Source: Thioalkalivibrio sp. (GTDB lineage Bacteria > Pseudomonadota > Gammaproteobacteria > Ectothiorhodospirales > Ectothiorhodospiraceae). From it: a DNA stretch of 5,231 nt. Below, piece by piece: positions 1-5,231 of this stretch (position 1 is the first letter of the stretch; the number at the start of each line of letters is the position of its first letter). The stretch covers positions 1-5,231 of the forward strand of contig PULL01000110.1 of NCBI GenBank assembly GCA_003550945.1, written 5' to 3'. A program made the position numbers and the translations under genes. The notes beneath the pieces were generated by a model. That model was not told where the DNA came from. It searched no databases and saw nothing but the letters and a program-made list of their open reading frames with translations.

Positions 1-580
1 AGGGCGGGTTGCTGACGATCAGGTCGAACGTGGGGTGTCGGGCCACCGCTTCCAGCCAGCGCCCGCGGAACCAGTGTACAGCCAGTCCCAGGCCGCGGGC
101 GTTCGCTGCCGCCACCGCGATGGCCGCGGGGCAGAGGTCGCTGGCCCAGGCCTCCAGTCGCGGTCGTTCTTCCTTCAGTGCCAGCACGATCGCGCCGGAG
201 CCGGTCCCGAGGTCCAGCGCCCTGGCCGAATCCGCGGGCAGGTGTTGCAGCGCCCGTTCGACCAGCAATTCAGTTTCGGGACGGGGGATCAGGCAGTGTT
301 CGTTCACCTGCAGCGGAAGGGACCAGAATTCGCGCCAGCCCAGCAGGTAGGCGACCGGCCGTCCGGCAGCGCGCGCAGCGACCAGTGCGCGCACCGCCTC
401 GGCCCGCACGGGTGAAACCGGGCGCTCGCCGAATGCGATCAGGGTGCTGTGACTCACGCCCAGACCGTGCCCCACCAGCAGCCGCGCCTCGAAGCCCGCC
501 TGCTCGATTCCGGCCTGCTGCAGCCGGGCTCGCGCTTCGGCGAGCAGCGCGCCGACCGTCGCCGCGTCAGTCGTCGGCAA
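1..580 (-). CDS. prmC: PrmC (HemK), release factor glutamine N5-methyltransferase, partial (C-terminus beyond window)
   Basis: PrmC transfers a methyl group from S-adenosylmethionine to the glutamine of the GGQ motif in release factors RF1 and RF2, which speeds peptide release on the ribosome; it acts in the cytoplasm. The window holds 193 codons of a protein that is usually about 280 residues. Visible landmarks are an N-terminal helical domain (about 1-75), the family block GWREFWSLPLQV (81-92), IPRPETE (98-104), the SAM-binding glycine loop DLGTGSGAI (123-131), an acidic residue D148 after the second strand, and the start of the catalytic NPPY motif (N191-P192-P193), where the window ends. 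The start is a TTG at 580-578: an in-frame stop lies a short way upstream, no ATG or GTG lies near, and the next in-frame GTG would remove much of the N-terminal domain. This start overlaps the end of prfA by 14 nt and has no clear Shine-Dalgarno, suggesting translation coupled to prfA. Identity is secure; the TTG start is inferred. Confidence 0.95.
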   Translation of the reverse strand, partial: MPTTDAATVGALLAEARARLQQAGIEQAGFEARLLVGHGLGVSHSTLIAFGERPVSPVRAEAVRALVAARAAGRPVAYLLGWREFWSLPLQVNEHCLIPRPETELLVERALQHLPADSARALDLGTGSGAIVLALKEERPRLEAWASDLCPAAIAVAAANARGLGLAVHWFRGRWLEAVARHPTFDLIVSNPP

Positions 581-1652
581 GGGCGGCCAGTTGCTCGGCC
601 TGGTACTCGTGCGTCAGCGGATCGATCAGTGGATCGAGATCTCCGGACATCACGTCGTCCAGCTTGTACAGGGTCAGGTTGATCCGGTGATCGGTCACGC
701 GGCCCTGGGGAAAGTTGTAGGTGCGGATGCGCTCGGAACGGTCGCCGCTGCCCACCAGGCTCTTTCGGGCGGCGCTCTGTTCGGCGGCCTGACGGCTGCG
801 TTCGGCCTCGTAGAGCCGGGCCGCCAGCAGGTTCAACGCCCGGGCCTTGTTCTTGTGCTGCGAACGCTCGTCCTGGCACTCGACCACCATGCCGGTGGGG
901 AGGTGGGTCAGCCGAACCGCCGAGTCGGTACGGTTCACGTGCTGGCCGCCGGCGCCGCTGGCGCGGTAAGTGTCGACCCGCAGGTCGGCCGGGTTGATCT
1001 CCGGCATTTCCACCTCTTCCAGTTCGGGCAGTATTGCCACGGTCGCGGCGGAAGTGTGAATGCGTCCCTGGGACTCGGTCTCCGGCACCCGCTGCACCCG
1101 GTGAGTTCCGGATTCGAACTTCAGCCGCGAGTACACCCCGCGGCCGATCATCCGCACGATCACCTCGCGAAAGCCACCGTGCTCCCCCTCGCTGGCGTTC
1201 AGGATTTCCATCTGCCACTGCCGCTGTTCCGCGTACCGGCTGTACATCCGCAGCAGATCGCCGGCAAAGATCGCCGCCTCGTCCCCGCCCGTGCCCGCCC
1301 GGACCTCGAGAAACACGTTGGCCTCGTCGTGCGGATCCTGAGGCACCAGGTGGGACTGGAGTTCCTGCTCCAGCCGCTCTGCCTCTGCCTGCAGGCGCGC
1401 CGCCTCGTCTGCCGCCAGCTCGCGCACCTCGGGCTCCGGGTCCTTCAGCAGGGCCTCCGTGGCAGTCAGCTCGTCGCGATTATGGACCCACGCCCGCCAG
1501 GCCGTCGCAACCGGTTCCAGCTGGCTGTACTCGACCGAGAGCCGGCGGAAGCGTTCGGCGTCCTCCGCGGCTTCCGGCGCCGCCAGCAGCCCCGCGATTT
1601 CGGAATGGCGCTCGGCCAGGCCCTCGAGCCTGCGTTGGAACGACTCCTTCAC
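567..1652 (-). CDS. prfA: Peptide chain release factor 1 (RF1)
   Basis: RF1 recognises UAA and UAG stop codons in the ribosomal A site and triggers hydrolysis of peptidyl-tRNA. The predicted 361 residues match the usual full length. Seen in the sequence: a charged helical N-terminal domain (about 1-100), the block around VRAGTGGDEAAIF (117-129), the stop-codon reading tripeptide of the RF1 PxT type, here P190-E191-T192 (RF2 has SPF instead), the catalytic GGQ loop at G235-G236-Q237, and the family signature ECQDERSQHKNKA (258-270). The C-terminal region has RTYNFPQGRVTDHRINLTLYK (310-330), also typical. The start is GTG at 1652-1650, sharing the four bases GTGA with the TGA stop of hemA, so translation is probably coupled; a weak GGGA lies upstream. 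Gln237 is the expected methylation target of the prmC product encoded next. No odd or missing key residues were seen. Confidence 0.98.
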   Translation of the reverse strand: MKESFQRRLEGLAERHSEIAGLLAAPEAAEDAERFRRLSVEYSQLEPVATAWRAWVHNRDELTATEALLKDPEPEVRELAADEAARLQAEAERLEQELQSHLVPQDPHDEANVFLEVRAGTGGDEAAIFAGDLLRMYSRYAEQRQWQMEILNASEGEHGGFREVIVRMIGRGVYSRLKFESGTHRVQRVPETESQGRIHTSAATVAILPELEEVEMPEINPADLRVDTYRASGAGGQHVNRTDSAVRLTHLPTGMVVECQDERSQHKNKARALNLLAARLYEAERSRQAAEQSAARKSLVGSGDRSERIRTYNFPQGRVTDHRINLTLYKLDDVMSGDLDPLIDPLTHEYQAEQLAALADD

Positions 1653-2932
1653 GAGTCTTCCCGGGAATCGCCGTCCTCGTTCCCGGGCAGCAGGAACAGC
1701 CGGTGCGCGGCCCGGAACAGATCGGCATCGCCATCGTGCGCAGCGGCGTTCAGGGTCTTGCAGGGGGCGTGCAACAGCTTGTTGGTCAACAGGTGTGCCA
1801 GTTGCCGGATCACCTCCTCCGGTGGGCGGCCCGCACGCAACTGGGCCTCGGCGCGAAACAGCGCCTCCTGCTGTATGGTCTCTGCCTGATCGCGCAGGCG
1901 CCGGATGCTCTCCACCGAGTCTCGGGCGCGCAGCCAGCGCATGAACTCGTCGGCTCGGGTGGAAATGATCTGCTCCGCCTGTTCCGCCGCCGCCTGGCGC
2001 GAGGCCATGTTTTCGCTGATCACTTCCTGCAGGTCGTCGACGGTGTAGAGGTAGACGTCCTCCAGTTCCGCGACCTCCGGCTCGATGTCCCGGGGCACTG
2101 CGATGTCGACCATGAACATCGGTCGGTGGCGGCGCTTGCGAATCGCCCGTTCCACCGCTCCCTTGCCCAGGATCGGCAATGGCGCGGCCGTGGAACTGAT
2201 CACGATATCGGCGCGGTGGAGGTACTCCGGAAGCGCGGTCAAAGGGATCGGTTCGGCCCCGAAGCGATCGCCCAGCGTATGCGCGCGCTCGACCGTCCGG
2301 TTCGCAACGATCACGTGCCCGATGCCGTGCCCCACCAGGTGGCGCAACGCCAGCTCGATGGTTTCGCCAGCTCCGATCACCATCGCCGTCAGCGGTTTCA
2401 GGTCCCCGAAGATCTGGCGCGCGAGCGAAACGGCCGCGAACGCGACGGACACCGCGCTGGCACCGATCGCGGTCGAGGTCCGGACGTCCTTGGCGGTGGC
2501 GAACGCATGCTGGAAGAGCCGTTCCAGCGAGAGTCCGAGCGTGCCGGCCGCGTGGGCGTGCTGGTAGGCCGACTTCATCTGGCCGAGGATCTGCGGTTCG
2601 CCCAGCACCATGGAATCGAGGCCGCAGGCCACGCGCAGCGTGTGCAGCACCGCTTCGTTGTCGTGGTGCCGGTACAGGTAGGTTTCGAGTTCGTCGCGCC
2701 GGATGCCGTGGAAGCCGCCCAGCCAGTCGAGCACGCGCTCCTCCCCGCTGGAGTCCTTTTCCCGGAAGTAGATCTCGGTGCGGTTGCAGGTCGAGAGAAT
2801 CGCCGCCTCGGGGATTTTCACGCCGCTGTGCAGCGAATCCAGCGCCTCCCCGAGCTGAACCTCGTTCACGGCGAGGCGCTCGCGGACCTGTACCGGCGCA
2901 GTCCGGTGGTTGATTCCGAGGGTGAACAGCAT
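1649..2932 (-). CDS. hemA: Glutamyl-tRNA reductase (HemA)
   Basis: HemA performs the first committed step of tetrapyrrole synthesis by the C5 pathway: NADPH-dependent reduction of glutamyl-tRNA(Glu) to glutamate-1-semialdehyde, which HemL converts to 5-aminolevulinate. The 427-residue protein is of normal length. The N-terminal catalytic domain carries GINHRTAP (6-13) and STCNRTEIYF (47-56), with nucleophile Cys49 and Arg51; His97 aligns with the conserved active-site histidine, and SMVLGEPQILGQ (107-118) is a family signature. The NADPH domain shows the glycine-rich turn VIGAGE (185-190) and VDIAVPRDI (275-283). From about 310 to 415 is the helical dimerisation domain. The tail ends in a short acidic stretch (NEDGDSREDS). 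The start is ATG at 2932-2930; no good Shine-Dalgarno is visible, so initiation may be weak or leader-dependent. It is the first gene of the hemA-prfA-prmC operon, a widespread arrangement in Gammaproteobacteria. In enterobacteria HemA stability is controlled by haem; nothing here shows whether this applies. Confidence 0.98.
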   Translation of the reverse strand: MLFTLGINHRTAPVQVRERLAVNEVQLGEALDSLHSGVKIPEAAILSTCNRTEIYFREKDSSGEERVLDWLGGFHGIRRDELETYLYRHHDNEAVLHTLRVACGLDSMVLGEPQILGQMKSAYQHAHAAGTLGLSLERLFQHAFATAKDVRTSTAIGASAVSVAFAAVSLARQIFGDLKPLTAMVIGAGETIELALRHLVGHGIGHVIVANRTVERAHTLGDRFGAEPIPLTALPEYLHRADIVISSTAAPLPILGKGAVERAIRKRRHRPMFMVDIAVPRDIEPEVAELEDVYLYTVDDLQEVISENMASRQAAAEQAEQIISTRADEFMRWLRARDSVESIRRLRDQAETIQQEALFRAEAQLRAGRPPEEVIRQLAHLLTNKLLHAPCKTLNAAAHDGDADLFRAAHRLFLLPGNEDGDSREDS

Positions 2933-3084
2933 GGCAGGCGGTTTTTTCGCGCTAAGATGTGGTCAACAGCCGGGTAGTGTACTGCCTGACGCCTTCCGAT
3001 ACAGTGGGTAGATCGGTCCGTCGTTGGAACCCGTTGCACACATCAACCGTCAAAGCCTCCGAATTTATGTGGAACCCGCCCGCC
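2933..3084. promoter_or_regulatory. Divergent intergenic control region between hemA and the TPR lipoprotein gene
   Basis: This 152-nt stretch lies between two divergent start codons, so it must contain, or lie next to, the promoters of both operons. It is less GC-rich than its flanks. Weak candidates for hemA are a -10-like TACACT on the minus strand (plus-strand 2976-2981), which would give a leader of roughly 35-40 nt but lacks a good -35, and a -35-like TTGACC (plus-strand 2961-2966) with no matching -10 at proper spacing. On the plus strand, TTGGAA (3024-3029) and TTGCAC (3034-3039) resemble -35 boxes but lack good -10 partners. An imperfect dyad CCGAT...ATCGG (2996-3016, 11-nt loop) could be chance. 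No riboswitch or terminator was recognised. The role as a control region follows from layout; the individual boxes are speculative. Confidence 0.45.
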
Positions 3085-4800
3085 ATGTCGCGACTCCTGG
3101 CTGTCGCCCTGCCCGCGCTGCTCGTCGCCGGTTGCGCGCAAACCCAGCTGAATGCTTCGGGATCGGAGTATATCGAGGTTGCGCCGATCCTCTCGATTCC
3201 CGGGCCAATGGCCGCGGAGGACCCCGACGCCAAGGTCCTGTTCAGCCTGCTGGCCGCCGAGATGGCCGCACAGTCCGGTGACTACGAGCAGGCGAGCACC
3301 TATTACCTGGCGGCGGCGCGCCTGAGCGCCGATCGGCAGGTGGCCGAGCGGGCCACGCGATTGGCACTGTTCGCCCGCAATCACCCGCGCGCGCTGGTCG
3401 CCGCCGAGCGCTGGCTGGAGCTGGCGCCGGACAGCATCGAGGCGATGCAGATCGCCGCGGTGCTGATGACCACCACCGGGCGGGACCGCGAGGCGGCGGA
3501 CCTGCTGCAGAGGGTCGTCGCGCAGCTTGGCAGCGCCGATGGTTATCGGGTCGTGGTGTCGCTGCTCGCCCAGTCGGAGGATCGTGAGGCGGCCCTGCGC
3601 GCCGTGCAGCGCCTGGTGGACGCCAGCCCGGACGAGGCGGCAGCGTGGCAGGCGCACGCGGAACTGGCGCTGCGGTTCGAGGAGTTGCAGCTCGCGGGCC
3701 GGGTTGCCCGTGCCGGCGTGGAGCGGTTCCCGGATGTCGTGCAGCTGCGGATGACGCTCGCCCGCGCGCTGACCGAGCTTGAGGATCCGGATGCGGCGAT
3801 GGCGGCGCTGGCGGCGGCGGTTGAGGCGCATCCGGACCGGCGCGACGTGCGCCTCGCCTATGCCCGTGCGCTGGTCGAAGTCGAGGACTTCGAACGGGTA
3901 CGCCCGGAATTCGATCGCCTGCTGGCTCTCGCGCCGGACGACGCGGAACTGCTGCTGACGACCGCGCTGCTGAGTCTCGAGGCAGGGCGGTTCGACCTTG
4001 CACAGGAGTACCTCGAACGCCTGCTCGCCAGCGGGCAGCGTGCCCAGGATGCCCACTACTATCTCGGTCGGCTGCACGAGCAGGCCGGTGATCTGCAGGC
4101 GGCCCGCCGCGCCTACGAGAACGTCGACACGGGGGTGCACGCGGACGACGCCAGGCTCAGGCTGGCAAGCGTAACCGCCGAACTGGACGGCCCCGAGGCA
4201 GCGCGACCTCTGTTCGACTGGCTGCAGCAGGATACCGACGAGGGGATTGCCCTGCGCGCCTATCTCGCCGAGGCCAACGTGTTGCGGGACATCGGCGAGT
4301 TCGACACGGCACTGCGGCGGCTGGCGGAAGGCCTGATTCACTTTCCGGGATCCGAGCAGCTCCTGTACATGCGCGGCCTGGTGAACGAGCGTGCCGGGGA
4401 CATACCGGCGGCGGAAGCGGATTTTCGGGCGATCCTGGAGATGGATCCGGAAAACGCCGCTGCACTGAATGCACTTGGTTACACGCTCGCCGACCGGACT
4501 GACCGTTACGAAGAGGCCTACGACCTGATCACCCGGGCTTATGAGCAGCGACCGGACGACGCCGCGATCATCGACAGCTATGGCTGGGTTCTGTATCGGC
4601 GGGGTCGCCTCGACGAGGCTCTGGTCAAGCTTGAGCGGGCCTACGACCTGATGAAGGACGGCGAGATCGCGAGCAATCTGGCCGTGGTGCTGTGGGAGCT
4701 GGGCCGGCGCGAGGAGTCCCGGGCGGTCATCGAGGAGGCCCTGGAACGTGATCCCGACCACGAGCGGCTGCAGCGGGTCAGGCGCGAGCTTCAGGAATGA
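3085..4800 (+). CDS. TPR-repeat outer-membrane lipoprotein, LbcA-like (PA4667-type)
   Basis: The predicted 571-residue protein begins with a lipoprotein signal peptide, MSRLLAVALPALLVAGC, giving lipidation at Cys17. The next residue is Ala, not the inner-membrane retention signal Asp, so Lol sorting to the outer membrane is expected. After a short linker (18-50) the chain is almost entirely TPR-like. About 15 helix-pair units run from 51 to 559, with a conserved proline near position 32 of many units (P115, P182, P216, P250, P284, P421, P455, P490, P557). The best units are the C-terminal ones (424-559); unit 355-389 is degenerate. ATG 3085 was chosen because it puts the hydrophobic core directly after Arg3; a weak GGAA lies 10 nt upstream. 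GTG 2959 or ATG 3067 would add up to 42 residues before the signal core. In Pseudomonas aeruginosa the gene at this locus (hemA divergent, lolB downstream) is LbcA, which scaffolds the protease CtpA in degrading cell-wall hydrolases. Orthology is inferred. Only three lysines occur in the whole chain. Confidence 0.93.
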   Translation: MSRLLAVALPALLVAGCAQTQLNASGSEYIEVAPILSIPGPMAAEDPDAKVLFSLLAAEMAAQSGDYEQASTYYLAAARLSADRQVAERATRLALFARNHPRALVAAERWLELAPDSIEAMQIAAVLMTTTGRDREAADLLQRVVAQLGSADGYRVVVSLLAQSEDREAALRAVQRLVDASPDEAAAWQAHAELALRFEELQLAGRVARAGVERFPDVVQLRMTLARALTELEDPDAAMAALAAAVEAHPDRRDVRLAYARALVEVEDFERVRPEFDRLLALAPDDAELLLTTALLSLEAGRFDLAQEYLERLLASGQRAQDAHYYLGRLHEQAGDLQAARRAYENVDTGVHADDARLRLASVTAELDGPEAARPLFDWLQQDTDEGIALRAYLAEANVLRDIGEFDTALRRLAEGLIHFPGSEQLLYMRGLVNERAGDIPAAEADFRAILEMDPENAAALNALGYTLADRTDRYEEAYDLITRAYEQRPDDAAIIDSYGWVLYRRGRLDEALVKLERAYDLMKDGEIASNLAVVLWELGRREESRAVIEEALERDPDHERLQRVRRELQE

Positions 4801-4831
4801 TGCGGGACCGCCGCCCGCCGGCCCTGCGCGC

Positions 4832-5231
4832 ATGAACGCGATGCCCCCGCGCTCCGCCGTTCTCCGGTTCCGGGCCGTGCTGCTGGCAGGCCTCGCGCTG
4901 CTGGTGCTGGCCGGTTGCGCGGCTTTGCCAGAGATCGGCGACGACCCGGCGGCGGCCAGGGCGGCCTTTGCGGAGCGTGCGGTTGCCCTCGACTCCGTTG
5001 AGCCGTGGCGCTTCGCCGGACGGCTGACACTGGAGCTTCCGGGCGAAACCTGGTCGGGCCAGCTGGGCTGGCGCAGCGATGCCGCTGGACAGGTGATCGA
5101 CCTTTCGGGCCCGATGGGACGCGGCGGTGGCCGGCTGATGCTGGGCGAGGAGCGGGTGGTGCTGGTCACCCGTGACGGTGAACGCTACGAAGCCTCCGAC
5201 CCGGACAGCCTGATGGCATTGATCACGGGAC
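4832..5231 (+). CDS. lolB: LolB, outer-membrane lipoprotein receptor, partial (C-terminus beyond window)
   Basis: LolB is itself an outer-membrane lipoprotein; it accepts lipoproteins from the periplasmic carrier LolA and inserts them into the inner leaflet of the outer membrane. The window holds 133 codons of a protein usually about 200 residues long. The signal peptide ends in the lipobox LVLAGC with Cys29 as the lipidated residue, followed by Ala (outer-membrane sorting). The mature part shows the family pattern: WRFAGRLTLEL, then the WSGQLGWR block, DLSGPMGRGGGRLML, and the later EASDPDSL, which fit the strands of the LolB half-barrel. The start is ATG 4832, with a second in-frame ATG at 4841 also possible; no Shine-Dalgarno is visible near either. 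The gene starts 31 nt after the TPR lipoprotein stop, and an 11-codon reading frame bridges the gap, so translation may be coupled. In related genomes ispE commonly follows; here that region is outside the window. Confidence 0.93.
   Translation, partial: MNAMPPRSAVLRFRAVLLAGLALLVLAGCAALPEIGDDPAAARAAFAERAVALDSVEPWRFAGRLTLELPGETWSGQLGWRSDAAGQVIDLSGPMGRGGGRLMLGEERVVLVTRDGERYEASDPDSLMALITG

Noticed and set aside
591..1889. A 432-codon plus-strand open frame opposite prfA.
   Set aside because: RF1 on the other strand has every diagnostic motif, so this frame is a shadow.
2938..2966. TTGACC as the -35 box of a hemA promoter.
   Set aside because: At 16-17 nt spacing the -10 would be AAACCG or AACCGC, which are poor, and the transcript would start almost on the hemA ATG.
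1034..2977. A 647-codon plus-strand open frame lying antisense to hemA and prfA.
   Set aside because: It mirrors two secure genes. Its translation is rich in Arg, Pro, Gly and His with no recognisable domain, as expected for an antisense shadow frame in GC-rich DNA.
2959..3084. Extension of the TPR lipoprotein to the upstream GTG (2959) or ATG (3067).
   Set aside because: Either start would put extra residues ahead of the hydrophobic signal core, and neither has a better ribosome binding site. The 3085 start gives a compact lipoprotein signal with Cys17.
3043..5169. A 708-codon minus-strand open frame lying antisense to the TPR lipoprotein gene and lolB.
   Set aside because: It runs through two plus-strand genes with clear lipoboxes and family motifs. 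Its own product shows no domain, and its length follows from stop codons being rare in GC-rich antisense frames.

Overview
The window is a GC-rich, gene-dense piece of a gammaproteobacterial chromosome. It holds five protein genes in two divergent blocks and no mobile, CRISPR, tRNA or rRNA features. Haem synthesis by the C5 route (HemA), the hemA-prfA-prmC order, and a divergent TPR lipoprotein-lolB pair together resemble the Pseudomonas-type arrangement. In E. coli lolB lies directly opposite hemA with no TPR gene between them. The strong arginine-over-lysine bias and GC-rich codons would also fit purple-sulfur or Ectothiorhodospira-type lineages. The exact genus cannot be read from this sequence.

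Left block, minus strand, read right to left: hemA (2932 to 1649, glutamyl-tRNA reductase), prfA (1652 to 567, peptide release factor RF1) and prmC (580 to beyond base 1, the methyltransferase that modifies the GGQ glutamine of RF1; cut by the window edge). The three genes overlap head to tail, by 4 nt (GTGA) and 14 nt (TTG start). They look like one transcript with coupled translation. PrmC modifies the product of the gene just before it.

Middle: a 152-nt non-coding stretch (2933-3084) separates the two blocks and must carry the control signals for both directions. No promoter in it is strong enough to name with confidence.

Right block, plus strand: a 571-residue outer-membrane-type lipoprotein built almost entirely of about 15 phased TPR-like units (3085-4800), then lolB (4832 to beyond 5231, the outer-membrane receptor for lipoproteins; cut by the edge). 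The TPR protein occupies the locus of Pseudomonas aeruginosa LbcA (PA4667), the lipoprotein partner of the periplasmic protease CtpA. That functional match is inferred from position, architecture and lipobox. LolB would be the factor that inserts this lipoprotein into the outer membrane.

This is mainly a conserved housekeeping region. I see no convincing undescribed system. The items most worth a second look are the TPR lipoprotein, an 11-codon reading frame that exactly bridges the TPR gene and lolB, and the non-ATG overlapping starts in the hemA operon.
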